Assembly (NCBI RefSeq): GCF_038007305.1
Contig: NZ_JBBOWV010000001.1
Coordinates: 3,586,501-3,650,500 of the forward strand
Direction of reading: 5' to 3'
DNA: 64,000 bases
From: Solibacillus sp. FSL W7-1436
GTDB lineage: Bacteria; Bacillota; Bacilli; Bacillales_A; Planococcaceae
Shown here: piece by piece, positions 1 through 8,909 of the stretch
How positions within the stretch are numbered: the first letter of the stretch is position 1
Layout: each line of letters starts with the position of its first letter
Program-made: the position numbers and the translations under genes
Notes under the pieces: generated by a model
What the model was told of the DNA's origin: nothing
Databases searched by the model: none
Seen by the model: only the letters and a program-made list of their open reading frames with translations

Positions 1-46
1 TCTCCGTTTCTACGATTTTTTCAATTTTTAAAAATTCGAGCTTCAT
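1..46 (-). CDS. 5' end of an unidentified protein gene (partial)
   Basis: Reading leftwards from an ATG at 46, the first 15 codons (MKLEFLKIEKIVETE) run off the left edge. A strong AGGAGGAGT ribosome-binding site lies just upstream (about 50-60). Too little is visible to name the product. The gene is divergent from the SLH-protein gene at 349. Confidence 0.6.
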   Translation of the reverse strand, partial: MKLEFLKIEKIVETE

Positions 47-257
47 TATTACTCCTCCTACATATTACATCTAACATATACCCTATTTTCGAATTATTAA
101 TATGGAAGACATCAAATTTATACAAAAAAAATTAAGTTCTTAACGTTTGGCCGTTTTCTAGTAATTATTCATCTTACTACAGTAGCCGGATCCGACGAGT
201 ATATTTATAGAACAAAACATTATATTCACTTTTTAAAGAACTTGTCTTTGTATATAT

Positions 258-287
258 TTGACCTCTCAAAAAATTTTGAAATAAATT
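258..287 (+). promoter_or_regulatory. possible sigma-A promoter for the SLH protein gene
   Basis: TTGACC (258-263) and TAAATT (282-287) are separated by 18 bp, about 60 bp before the start codon at 349. The surrounding 60-318 region is AT-rich and contains no other recognised feature. The -10 match is weak. Confidence 0.3.
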
Positions 288-348
288 TGAAACTATTTCA
301 TGATTTTTCCGTCAGTACATGGCATTACATAATAAAGGAGGCTCAACT

Positions 349-1773
349 ATGAAGAAAATCGTTATCCAAAAGAAGTCTTTCATGTTGAAAACTAAACTAA
401 CAATAGCAGGAATTGCTTTACTTATCATTACCTCTGCAAACCCATTCCAAGCACAAGCGGCTACTCAGTTTTCCGATGTCAATAGTCATTGGGCGAAGAA
501 GGAAATTATGTATTTATCCGATCTCAACATTATCGGTGGCTACCCGGATGGAACTTTCAAGCCGAATGAGCCAATAACAAGATCACAGGCATCCGCAATG
601 CTCATCAAAGCACTGAAGATTCCGCTGAACGAAGATGCAACGATTCAGTTCAAGGACGTGTCAAAAGATTCCCCTTATTACAAAATTCTTGCGACGGTGA
701 ATGATAAAGGAATCCTTCGTGGTGATAATGGCTACATGCGTCCCGGAGAAGAAACATCACGTGCCCAAATGGCTGCCATCTTACGTCGTGCTTATGACAT
801 GCCATTTGATAAGCAACCGACATTCATTGATGTCACGCCTGCACACTGGGCTTATCAGGACATCAACGGAATTGCAAAACAGCGTGTTGCAGGCGGATCT
901 GAAGGTAAATTTATGCCGGCAGACGCTGTCACACGTGCACAGTTTTCGGCATTTCTGGTACGTGCAATGGATGATAAAATGAAATTAAGCAACTCCCGTT
1001 CATATGTCAGCCTAAAAGGTCAAGCAATTGAACAGGATGGCTTTCTCTACGAAACCGCTAAAGACAAAGATGGTTATTATCAGATCATAAAGGAGAATAC
1101 GGAAACCGGGAAACAAGAGGTTTTATTGAAATATGATGACATTCCTCGTAGTGCCTGGGATTATGACAGCGTTAGTTACTTGCATGAAAATACTCCATTG
1201 ATTGTCTATAACAATGAAATTTTTATTCCTTATTATAGTGGCGGTTTTGCTGAAGCAGACGAAGTACCTTATGCTTATGCTGTGATGAAGATGGATACAA
1301 ATGGACAGAACCTGAAGAAAATGGAAGAACCTTCAGGCAGTACCTTCCGCAACATGTTCGTTTGGAACGACCGGATCTTCTATACGGAAATCGATAATAA
1401 TGGTGGCTTCAGTCCCCGCGCGATTATACAGGACGGAACAAAATTCATAGACAGTAAGCTTGCACTCTATTCGACATCGATGAATGGCAGGAGTGATAAG
1501 AAAAAAGAAATTAGCTTTGATGCCCGGGTGACTTTTGATATATTCAGATACTCTTATTCAGGAGATCCGGTTGAAGCGGGTGGAGAAAATAAATCGGTCT
1601 TATACGACCATTCCTCAATTTATTACTTTAACAATAAAGGGATCTTCAAATATAGTCTGATTCATAAAACGACAAGCAAGCTTTCCAATGTTTTGGCTAA
1701 GGATATGAAAGCTTCAGATACACACTTGGTTGTGACAGATTTGAACGGAAAAGAACATAAACTAAAGAAATAA
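349..1773 (+). CDS. S-layer homology (SLH) domain surface protein
   Basis: A 474-residue exported protein expected to attach non-covalently to cell-wall polymers through SLH domains. Residues 1-38 are a signal peptide with a basic start, a hydrophobic core and an AQA-A cleavage site. Three SLH repeats follow at about 40-80, 98-140 and 160-205 (FSDV..HWAKKEI, GGYPDGTFKPNEPITR, then ITRAQ-type ends). Residues 215-474 are rich in Tyr and beta-forming residues (FLYETAKDKDGYYQI, SALYST.MNG.. type repeats) and resemble the DUF5050/beta-propeller-like domains of SLH proteins; this part is less certain. I chose ATG 349 over ATG 319 because AAAGGAGG lies 7 nt before it and because the signal peptide then starts properly. 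It is monocistronic, with a terminator following. Confidence 0.85.
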   Translation: MKKIVIQKKSFMLKTKLTIAGIALLIITSANPFQAQAATQFSDVNSHWAKKEIMYLSDLNIIGGYPDGTFKPNEPITRSQASAMLIKALKIPLNEDATIQFKDVSKDSPYYKILATVNDKGILRGDNGYMRPGEETSRAQMAAILRRAYDMPFDKQPTFIDVTPAHWAYQDINGIAKQRVAGGSEGKFMPADAVTRAQFSAFLVRAMDDKMKLSNSRSYVSLKGQAIEQDGFLYETAKDKDGYYQIIKENTETGKQEVLLKYDDIPRSAWDYDSVSYLHENTPLIVYNNEIFIPYYSGGFAEADEVPYAYAVMKMDTNGQNLKKMEEPSGSTFRNMFVWNDRIFYTEIDNNGGFSPRAIIQDGTKFIDSKLALYSTSMNGRSDKKKEISFDARVTFDIFRYSYSGDPVEAGGENKSVLYDHSSIYYFNNKGIFKYSLIHKTTSKLSNVLAKDMKASDTHLVVTDLNGKEHKLKK

Positions 1774-1789
1774 CCGATGCATAAAAAAA

Positions 1790-1827
1790 AGTGGTTCAAG
1801 CTGATTACGGCATGAATCACTATTTTT
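1790..1827 (+). terminator. rho-independent terminator after the SLH gene
   Basis: AGTGGTTCA (1790-1798) pairs with TGAATCACT (1813-1821), with one mismatch in the stem, followed by ATTTTT. Confidence 0.6.
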
Positions 1828-1931
1828 GAAATATTGCTTGACGGAACTTTCCATTGATATATGAAACCACATGTAATAAATTTAATTTAGTGGTGGCAGT
1901 TTACTGGATTGTGGTAAGGAGGATTGAAGCA

Positions 1932-2174
1932 ATGTCTAATGGTGCATCAGGTGTAAATTTGGGAGATGTAGTGGCAACGATCATTACCCTAGGCTTTATA
2001 GTCGTTCCAATTATATTAGTAGCTTTATTTTATAGAGCGAACAAGAAAAATGCGAAGCGGGCAGAAGAACGGTTAAATGCGGAAAAACAGCTGACAGTTA
2101 ATTTACAAAATCAAATAGACGAATTAAATGAACGAGTACATAATATAGAAAGTATATTAAAAGGAAGAGATTAA
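1932..2174 (+). CDS. small membrane protein with C-terminal coiled coil
   Basis: An 80-residue protein with one transmembrane helix at about residues 11-34 (VATIITLGFIVVPIILVALF). A basic, charged helical tail follows (about 38-80), rich in Lys/Glu/Asn with heptad-like Leu/Ile/Val, ending NIESILKGRD. It resembles the short DUF4083-type membrane proteins of Bacillus, but I do not recognise it firmly. ATG 1932 is chosen because AAGGAGGA precedes it closely; the frame stays open further upstream but without a site. It is monocistronic. Confidence 0.7.
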   Translation: MSNGASGVNLGDVVATIITLGFIVVPIILVALFYRANKKNAKRAEERLNAEKQLTVNLQNQIDELNERVHNIESILKGRD

Positions 2175-2179
2175 AATAT

Positions 2180-2217
2180 AAAAGCCTTTATCCCACATGT
2201 TGCGGATCAAGGCTTTT
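2180..2217. terminator. bidirectional terminator
   Basis: AAAAGCCTT (2180-2188) and AAGGCTTTT (2209-2217) form a perfect 9-bp stem between the + gene ending at 2174 and the - strand ORF ending at 2221. Confidence 0.75.
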
Positions 2218-2220
2218 AAG

Positions 2221-2400
2221 TTAAAACAACGGTACCGCAAAACGTGCGTATATTTCTTTGACGGTGCTGTTAACTGCCCTTTTGCTTTTCACATTTAAGT
2301 CCAAAATCTGTTTATTTAGTTCGGCATCTGTTTCGAATAGGACTTGATTTTGCACATAGATTTCATAAGCTTGTGGATGGTCATATTTAATTTTTTCCAT
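2221..2400 (-). pseudogene. 59-codon ORF, possibly a gene fragment
   Basis: A short frame (begins MEKIKYDHPQAYEIYVQNQV, ends ARFAVPLF) with protein-like composition. No convincing ribosome-binding site precedes the ATG at 2400. The frame stays open upstream to a stop near 2465, while another frame there reads MMLLDLLFDIVFNIYTSLGF, also plausible as protein. The two frames overlap as if one longer gene had suffered a frameshift near 2400-2420. I do not recognise the family. The 2401-2488 stretch holds nothing else. Confidence 0.35.
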
Positions 2401-2488
2401 TTTGGATTCGATTTTATATTCCTTTGTTCGAAGCCTAATGACGTATAAATGTTGAATACAATATCAAATAGTAAATCGAGCAGCATCA

Positions 2489-3364
2489 TTAATCATCAAA
2501 TCCCAAATTGACTGGCTCCAGCGGTAATTCACCAGCAGAGCCTGCAATATTAGTAGATGCTACCGAATTGTCCACTTCCTCAAGGGAAATTCCATCGATC
2601 CACGCTTCACCAGATCCTGTTAGTAAAAGTCCAAAATGAATTGAGGCGCTTTCTTCTCGAACATCTAACACAATCGAGTAATAATTCCAATCTGTCGTTC
2701 CATGAATTGAACGGTTGTCCATATTATCAAATTGCAACAAATCACCGTTTCTTGAATCAATCCGACACCAGGCACCGCACTTCACCACATTTTTTGTTTT
2801 AATAAAACAAGACATTTTCATACGTTTGCCAATCCATTTTTCAGCTGAAAATGTTTGCATCATAGTACCAAATTGACCTTCTTCAACAGGACCATTAGAT
2901 CCTAGATAACCAGATTTCGAGCCTGTATGGAATACTTCGTGATCCGCTTTCATTGTATAAAGCGATGGGTTTGTTCCCGTTAAAATCCAACCCTTTACTT
3001 CATTTACTGCAGCCATTTTCTTTTCCTCCTTTTGATATAAAGAACGCATCATATTACGATATTTTCCGGGTGGCATTCTGTATAGTTCTTTAAAAGCACG
3101 TGTAAAAGCTTCTTGTGATTGAAACTGACATTCAAACGAAATATCAAGGATTGTGTAATCTGTATGGAGCAATAGAAAAGCAGATATGGCAAGACGTCTT
3201 TTTCGGATATACTCTCCAATAGTTAAACCGGTTTCTTTTTTAAACTGACGTGTCAAATAAAATTTCGAATAACCGATTTTTTCCGCGTAATGTTCCAACT
3301 GCCACGTTGTTAATAGGTTCTCCTCTAATGTATCCACAATTTTTTGGACGATTTCACTATACAT
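2489..3364 (-). CDS. AraC-family transcriptional regulator with C-terminal sensor-like domain
   Basis: A 291-residue protein. Residues 1-110 are an AraC/XylS-type double helix-turn-helix at the N-terminus (LEHYAEKIGYSKFYLTRQFK, then ILDISFECQFQSQEAFTRAF and the MPPGKYR end). Residues 120-291 form a separate beta-rich domain (FSAEKWIGKRMKMSCFIKT, WIDGISLEEVD) that reads like a carbohydrate-binding jelly roll, suggesting ligand sensing; that role is inferred. The order is the reverse of classical AraC proteins, where the DNA-binding part is C-terminal. The start at 3364 has GAGGTG 6-8 nt upstream. It is transcribed away from the amidase locus and no partner operon is evident. Confidence 0.8.
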   Translation of the reverse strand: MYSEIVQKIVDTLEENLLTTWQLEHYAEKIGYSKFYLTRQFKKETGLTIGEYIRKRRLAISAFLLLHTDYTILDISFECQFQSQEAFTRAFKELYRMPPGKYRNMMRSLYQKEEKKMAAVNEVKGWILTGTNPSLYTMKADHEVFHTGSKSGYLGSNGPVEEGQFGTMMQTFSAEKWIGKRMKMSCFIKTKNVVKCGAWCRIDSRNGDLLQFDNMDNRSIHGTTDWNYYSIVLDVREESASIHFGLLLTGSGEAWIDGISLEEVDNSVASTNIAGSAGELPLEPVNLGFDD

Positions 3365-3528
3365 AACCGCTCACCTCAAGACTAAGTATATAGGAGTAAA
3401 TAAAGAATTTTTTGATAATTCTTGCACTACTGTTAGTATAAGGGTTAACAGGAGAGATTAAAATGCAGTAAACTTAACCGGAGTATCCAAAATATAATAC
3501 ACATTACCGTAACTATTCAGCAAACACT

Positions 3529-3567
3529 AAAAAGCATCAAGGACATTAAATGCCTTTGATGCTTTTT
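3529..3567. terminator. terminator downstream of the amidase remnant
   Basis: AAAAAGCATCAAGG (3529-3542) pairs with CCTTTGATGCTTTTT (3553-3567). It sits just past the - strand amidase stop; T-runs on both strands make it potentially bidirectional. The 3365-3528 stretch shows no gene. Confidence 0.75.
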
Positions 3568-3575
3568 GGTTAGGA

Positions 3576-5024
3576 TTATTTTGTCACAAGTACAGGTGCT
3601 TTACGATGATGTGTTGCTTGTTCATAATCGTAAGCCATTCCCAATAACTCTGCCTCGCTCCATGCTTTACCGAAGAATGCTAGAGAAAATGGCGTCCCGC
3701 TCTTGTAATATCCGGCAGGCAGGTTTACTTGAGGAATACCTGCGATATTGATTTCAGGTACGGTCGTGTTACCAAATGAATCTTTACTGTCTAACAGCGG
3801 AATTTCTTTCCACGTTTGAGGATACACAAAGGCATCCAAGTCATACTTATCAATAACACCATTAATCATGCGCATATATGTTGTCTTCGTATTAACAAAA
3901 TCCGATAAATCAGGCGCAACCTTTACATTCGGCAATCCATCCGGATATTGATTTTTAAATACATCCGGGTATGCCCCTGCCTTTTTAAATAACTCATCCA
4001 CTGAATGCGCAACCACGCCTGGTCCTTGTTTATTTAAATATTGTTCCATATCATATGCAAGTGTGCGAACGCCTAAATTCGGTGATGTAGAATACTCGGC
4101 AAATTTTGTGTCCGCAAATGGATCTGTTACTACGATTGCCCCTCTAGCTTTCAATACTTTGATAGCTTCTTCGTAAAGTTGCTGCGTTTCTTTCGTCAGC
4201 TCTTCACCGCCCCAGCCAGGTCCATAAAGTCCAATACGTTTTCCGCTGAGTGACATTGTACTAAGCTTCGAAGTGTATCCTCCGACCGGCATATTTCCTA
4301 TAGAGGCTACTGTTTTTGGATCTTCATAACTATATCCTGCAATGACGTCCAGCATGACAGCAGCATCACGTACTGTTCTTACATTAGGCCCGAGCACATC
4401 ATGAGTACTGCCCCGTAACGGAACGACACCAGATGTAGGAACTAACCCAAAGGTAGTTTTGACGCCAACTAACGCTTGCGCACCAGCAGGATTTTGAATA
4501 GACCCTCCTGTTTCTTCAGCGACTCCAAGTACAGCCATATTTCCCGAGACCGCTGCTGCTGTACCACTGCTGCTTGCACCAGGAACTAATTTTTTGTTAA
4601 CAACGTTATACGTGTCACCATCCCAGCTGCTAGTAGCTCTGGCACCATCCGAAGCGAAGGCAGGCATGTTTGTTCTTCCTAAAATAATTGCATCTGCTGC
4701 TTTTAATCTCGCTACAATCGTTGCATCTTTTTCAGGGATAAACGCCAACCCGCCGGATTCCGGACTTAATTTATCCCATCCCATAGTCTGCGGAAAACCA
4801 GCCATATCCACGCCCTCTTTTATGACAACCGGTATCCCGGCAAGTTTTCCTAATTTCTCACCTTTTGCACGGCGTTTATCCAGTTCTTTAGCTTGCTCCA
4901 AAGCTTTCGTATTCATTGTCGTAAATGCATTATAACTAGGGTCATAAAGTTTAATACGATCTAAATATGCCTTCACAACTTCCTCTGCCGTATAATCTCC
5001 ATTTGCAAATGTAGAAAAAAAAGT
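3576..5024 (-). pseudogene. amidase (amidase-signature family), 5'-truncated
   Basis: The frame contains a nearly complete amidase-signature hydrolase: the catalytic Lys in IPVVIKEG, the cis-Ser in GASSSGTAAAVSG and the nucleophile Ser in ETGGSIQNPAG. Such enzymes cleave amide bonds using a Ser-cisSer-Lys triad. The frame is open up to 5024 and reads FANGDYTAEEVVKAYLDRI, a typical N-terminal amidase helix, but it has no ATG. A TGA lies upstream at an 8-bp poly-T run (5015-5022 on + as A8). The signal peptide and first ~50-60 residues expected for the family are absent. Translation from GTG 4976 (466 aa) is conceivable, with AGAGGA upstream. It abuts a 5'-truncated AraC-type gene head to head, so the original promoter region appears deleted. 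Confidence 0.7.
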
Positions 5025-5757
5025 TCAATATTTATCACAATCCGTTTTATATTATCAATTTCATACAAAGGATGATCAGTCCATTCCTCAAATTATTCCG
5101 GATGGATGTGTTGATATAATTTTCTGCTGTGACTCACATTCACCAAAAGCATTTATTTGCGGTTCAGTATTAAAGGCAACATACGAGACTTCACTTGCTT
5201 TCCAACCAAATACTACTTATTTTGGTGTACGACTCTCTTCAAAACTAAGTACAGAAATTCCAAATTTATCTTTCAAGGAAACAATTAATACCGCATTCAC
5301 TTTTCAGGATGTACTTCCCAAACATCAAGATCTCCCCTACAAAATATTTGAACAAACTTCATTTCAAAACAAAATCAACTTCTTTGAGCAACACTGTTCT
5401 TCCCTACTATACAAAAAAAATGACTCTTCTTTGTTAAACCAATGCTTGTCTGAAATTATCAAAAGTATGGGACTCGTTTCCATTCAGCAATTGTCATCTT
5501 TAACGGGCTATTCTACACGATATATCCGGAATAAATTTGATGAAATACTCGGTTTATCGCCAAAACATTTTGCCCAGATCATTCGATTCCAACAAACTTT
5601 AAAGCTAGTCTTACAGCAACAGCCGTTAGCAGATATTACATTCAATATGGGTTACTTTGATCAGGCTCATCTTTCAAAAAAATTTAAGCATTTCAGTAAC
5701 ATGACTCCTTCTCAAATGTTGAAACAGTTCCCGTTTCCAAATCATTTATTTCACTAA
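4996..5757 (+). pseudogene. AraC-type regulator (DUF6597-like N-domain), 5'-truncated
   Basis: An open + frame from just after a TAA (4993-4995) to 5757 without any ATG, GTG or TTG before 5431. Its translation contains IPQIIPDGCVDIIFCCD, the hallmark of the DUF6597 sensory domain of AraC-type regulators. A C-terminal double helix-turn-helix follows (VSIQQLSSLTGYSTRYIRNKF, then PLADITFNMGYFDQAHLSKKF). Only the first ~15-20 residues of the protein seem missing. The first in-frame start, TTG 5431, would keep only the 108-residue DNA-binding part. It most likely once regulated the adjacent divergent amidase. Confidence 0.7.
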
Positions 5758-5833
5758 ATATACTCTTTCACTTTATAATCGACGTTTTGGGAATGTATAA
5801 TTCCAATATAAATACCTAATATATTTCGTCATT

Positions 5834-5962
5834 TTAAATACTCCAAACGATGTGGAGGATATTACATCAGTTACGGATCGTTTAGGTCAATCATTACTAG
5901 AAGCTATAGCAGATGCTAAAGATAGATTCGCGTTGCTTCATGAAAAAACCACTTTCCATTAA
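5834..5962 (+). pseudogene. C-terminal gene fragment, family not recognised
   Basis: A 42-codon stretch of convincing protein sequence (NTPNDVEDITSVTDRLGQSL, then LEAIADAKDRFALLHEK) ends in TAA and a terminator. It has no start codon or upstream domain. It looks like the surviving 3' end of a + strand gene whose rest was deleted. Together with the two truncated genes to its left it marks 5.0-5.9 kb as a decayed region. Confidence 0.5.
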
Positions 5963-5982
5963 ATTTACGGAAAGTGGTTTTT
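5943..5982. terminator. bidirectional terminator
   Basis: AAAACCACTTTCC (to 5957) pairs with GGAAAGTGGTTTTT (5969-5982). It closes the fragment on + and the ABC permease operon on -. Confidence 0.8.
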
Positions 5983-5989
5983 AAAGACT

Positions 5990-6856
5990 TCACTTATGCT
6001 GCAGGCGGAATAGAATAGTTGAAAAAATGGCTATTCCAACAATCGAACTGCAAATAAACAATACACTTGATTGGGTTCCTAAAATACTACCATCTACTTC
6101 GTAAACAACTCCGTAAGTTAGCATATAGGAATTCATTGCCTCTTCCGCATTTCCAAATACCGTTCGCAAAGAATCTTCCATCAAAAACTGACGTAACAAG
6201 ACTGCCACGTGACTGACAGGAAAGAAATGAATGACCGTTTGAATTGCTTTTGGCAATACGCCCATCGGAACATAGACCGCGCACAAAAAGCCAATTAATG
6301 TACCCACCAGTGAATTTACCGTTGAAAATGCTTTTGCTGACTTCGCCAATAGCACGATCACTAAATTAATCATTGCACTCAGTAACACACCCAGCATTAT
6401 CACACCAAATAATTGCATAAGCTTCCATACACTCGGCAGCTGGGCACCAAGCGTCAATAAATAAATTTCACATACAATAAAAGCAATAGCCGTCATGATA
6501 AACCCGACTATGACCGAGCTGATGACATAGCTTAGCTGAATAGAAATTCTTGATGCGGATGTAACAAGAAAATCAGCTGTACGCTTAGATTCCTGATCAC
6601 CAACGAATATCGCAAATACTGCCAGTGTTGATGTCATGGCTGTCATTGTTAAAATCCCCGCAATCATCCATTGACTGACAACTAATTCAACAGCTGGCGT
6701 CATTTCAATCACCTGACTAATTGCAGCAATTTGCAGCTTCTGTAAAAAGACAATAAACAGCCCGATTGAAATCAGCACAGACAGCAACGAGAAAAAGACA
6801 AGCATTCTGTCACGGAAGAAGACTTTATTATTGCGAACAATTAAGCTCGTCAGCAT
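5990..6856 (-). CDS. ABC-2 type transporter permease
   Basis: A 288-residue integral membrane protein with about six hydrophobic segments, beginning MLTSLIVRNNKVFFRDRMLV. It is typical of ABC-2 permeases, which form the membrane channel of drug, lipid or bacteriocin exporters. ATG 6856 is preferred because GGGGAGGG precedes it; this makes it overlap the ATPase gene 3' end by 29 nt. It is the last gene of the LytTR-DUF3021-ATPase-permease operon, and the substrate cannot be read from sequence. The operon ends at the hairpin 5943-5982. Confidence 0.85.
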   Translation of the reverse strand: MLTSLIVRNNKVFFRDRMLVFFSLLSVLISIGLFIVFLQKLQIAAISQVIEMTPAVELVVSQWMIAGILTMTAMTSTLAVFAIFVGDQESKRTADFLVTSASRISIQLSYVISSVIVGFIMTAIAFIVCEIYLLTLGAQLPSVWKLMQLFGVIMLGVLLSAMINLVIVLLAKSAKAFSTVNSLVGTLIGFLCAVYVPMGVLPKAIQTVIHFFPVSHVAVLLRQFLMEDSLRTVFGNAEEAMNSYMLTYGVVYEVDGSILGTQSSVLFICSSIVGIAIFSTILFRLQHK

Positions 6857-7778
6857 ATTGTTTTCCCTCCCCTGCTTCGTTCGTTTCAATAAATACTTGG
6901 TCAAGCGAACCTTTAATTACTTCAAACGATGCAATATATGGCTCGAGTTGTGCTAAAACCGGAATCGTCGAAATTGTAGATGCCACTTCCACCTTCCATC
7001 CGTCCTGCTGCTTTACAGGCATCCCGGGTAAAATGGCTGAAATATTTTCAATGGCAACTGTAGGCTTTAATACAAATTGCAAATAATCCTTCGCATAAAG
7101 CGCTTTTAATTCATTCGGCGATCCTTGTGCAATAATCTCACCATTTTTCATGATGATAATATCGTCTGCATGTGCTGCCTCTTCCATATAATGTGTTGTC
7201 AAAAAAATCGTCATGCCTATTTCTTTACGCAACCGCTCAATCGTAGCCCAAACAAATTGACGTGTAAGTGGATCGAGTCCAGTCGTCGGCTCATCTAAAA
7301 ATAACAACTTGGGCTTATGAATTATTGCCCGCGCAATATCTGCTCGACGTCGCTGCCCGCCTGACAGCGAACCGTATTTTTTATGTTCGATGTCTGCCAG
7401 CTTTAAATATTGCTGCACAAAATCATAGTTATCCTGTAATACCGCCTTCGGTAAGCGATAAAAACGGCCACGATGCACGATATTTTCCTTTACCGTCAAT
7501 TGATGATCTAAAATACTTTCCTGAAATACAATACCTATCGTTCGGCGAATCGCCTCATTGCCTTTCAATGTACCAAGTGTATGCCCATCGATTGAAACCG
7601 TTCCACCCGTTTTTTCCAAAAGCGTACATAACATTTCAATTGTCGTAGATTTACCTGCGCCGTTACTCCCAAGAAAAGCCAAAAGTGCCCCCTTTTGCAC
7701 GGAAAAACTGATTCCCTTTACGGCTTCGAATTCTCCGTACCGCTTTGTTAACTGTTGGACATCTATCAAGACTTGCAT
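6828..7778 (-). CDS. ABC transporter ATP-binding protein
   Basis: A 316-residue cytoplasmic ATPase with Walker A GSNGAGKST (37-45), Q-loop (VFQES), signature LSGGQ, Walker B LLFLDEP and the H-loop (LTTHYMEEA). A ~90-residue C-terminal extension follows, as in DrrA/CcmA-type multidrug exporters. ATG 7778 with GAGGTGA just before it is favoured over GTG 7787. The gene begins one base after the DUF3021 stop, so translation is coupled. It pairs with the permease at 5990-6856 to form the exporter. Confidence 0.9.
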   Translation of the reverse strand: MQVLIDVQQLTKRYGEFEAVKGISFSVQKGALLAFLGSNGAGKSTTIEMLCTLLEKTGGTVSIDGHTLGTLKGNEAIRRTIGIVFQESILDHQLTVKENIVHRGRFYRLPKAVLQDNYDFVQQYLKLADIEHKKYGSLSGGQRRRADIARAIIHKPKLLFLDEPTTGLDPLTRQFVWATIERLRKEIGMTIFLTTHYMEEAAHADDIIIMKNGEIIAQGSPNELKALYAKDYLQFVLKPTVAIENISAILPGMPVKQQDGWKVEVASTISTIPVLAQLEPYIASFEVIKGSLDQVFIETNEAGEGKQYADELNCSQ

Positions 7779-7779
7779 G

Positions 7780-8184
7780 TTACTCACCTCGATGTTGAAG
7801 TTGACTGTTCATTTTTCGAATTGCGCGCTTTTCATCGGTATAATAATAAAGCCAAACAAGGAGATAAATAATCGAAGCGCGAGCGTATAGGATAAAGATG
7901 GATTTGCCGTTATCAACTTCGAACCAGCCACCGTAATACCCGATGATAAAGACTGCGGTTACAGTAATCGCATAATGGATTATAAGTACGGCAAACATTG
8001 ACCAATCCAATTTATACAGCTGGTTTGCTATTGCTATGACAATTCCTAAAATGACGGCATAGAAAAACTGATGGACAATCGTTTCACTCATCCAGTAATC
8101 ATTTGGAGACTTTATTGAAATGAGCATGATGATGAAATAGGATGAACATAAACTTATCAATAGGCTTTGTATTAAATTTTTCAC
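7780..8184 (-). CDS. DUF3021 family membrane protein
   Basis: A 134-residue protein with four predicted transmembrane helices (starting at about residues 5, 36, 65 and 96) and a basic C-terminus, the DUF3021 layout. DUF3021 genes are regularly found directly downstream of LytTR regulators; by analogy with streptococcal LytTR regulatory systems it probably modulates the regulator at the membrane (inference). It starts with GTG overlapping the LytTR stop (GTGA), with AGGGGG upstream. Confidence 0.8.
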   Translation of the reverse strand: MKNLIQSLLISLCSSYFIIMLISIKSPNDYWMSETIVHQFFYAVILGIVIAIANQLYKLDWSMFAVLIIHYAITVTAVFIIGYYGGWFEVDNGKSIFILYARASIIYLLVWLYYYTDEKRAIRKMNSQLQHRGE

Positions 8185-8635
8185 TTGCTGTTTCCCCCTA
8201 ATCCAAATGCCTCTTTTAATGCTTTGAAATAATTGCGGCCTATCGGAATCGTTACCCCATTTTCGAGCGTAAGTTGTGGGTTGCCGAGCACCTTCGACTG
8301 AATTGAAGCGATTTTCTCAAAATGAACAAGTGTCGCCTTATTGACTCGTAGCAACTGTGAGGAAAATCGTTCCTCCAGCTCATAAAGCTTTTGTTTCACT
8401 TCCAGTTCCAGCTCATCCGTTTGGATATACACTTTCCCTTGCTCGCTGTAAATACTGTACACATCCTGCATTTTAATCAAATGAATATCCCCATCAATGT
8501 AGCCGGCGATTGTATCATTTTTTGTTGCCTGATTGAGCTTTTTCAACAGCTGCTCGACTTGTTCATTGTATTCTGGGGCATGTACATGAACTTCGATTTC
8601 CGTAAGCTGCTCTCAATATGTAAATGTATTTTCAT
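8181..8635 (-). pseudogene. LytTR-type DNA-binding regulator, frameshifted near the start
   Basis: The natural start is ATG 8635 behind GGGAGGA, reading MKIHLHI; in that frame translation stops about 25 codons later. The continuing protein is in another frame, reading EQLTEIEVHVHAPEYNEQVE and then the complete LytTR domain (YIDGDIHLIKMQDVYSIYSE, SSQLLRVNKATLVHF, LENGVTIPIGRNYFKALKEA). That second frame has a TGA immediately before it, near 8612-8618. Restoring one base in ATTGAGAGCAG (positions ~8611-8618) joins both halves into one normal ~150-residue protein. The alternative TTG 8546 would give a shortened 121-residue product without a good ribosome-binding site. LytTR proteins bind paired direct repeats upstream of their own operon. 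Confidence 0.75.
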
Positions 8636-8820
8636 AGGTCCTCCCTCTTGATTTGTAGTATAGCATCGCCATGTATACAAATTTTGTAATTGGTGCTAAC
8701 ACGCAAAAAGCAGTATGTAAGATGTAAAATCTGTTTTGTAACATGCAATTTCATTATAAGGATTAATTTCCAGTATTTGTTGAGGTAATTTTTAATTTTA
8801 TAATTTAATCCAAACAAAAT

Positions 8821-8860
8821 AAAACAGCAACCTCCCGTTTAACCAGGAGATTGCTGTTTT
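8821..8860 (-). terminator. terminator of the SDR gene
   Basis: AAAACAGCAACCTCC pairs with GGAGATTGCTGTTTT around a short loop, about 50 nt past the SDR stop. The 8640-8820 stretch is AT-rich, carries the LytTR operon promoter region and no gene I trust; a TATACT at about 8658-8663 (- strand) could be a -10 box without a clear -35. Confidence 0.7.
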
Positions 8861-8909
8861 TGTTGCATTGTATTCAGTTTGTTCGAAGATTTTTTGATAC
8901 CCTTCAGGA

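Noticed and set aside
8632-8817. A 61-codon - strand frame upstream of the LytTR gene
   Set aside because: Very AT-rich, Lys/Ile/Asn-dominated, no ribosome-binding site; it covers the operon's promoter region.
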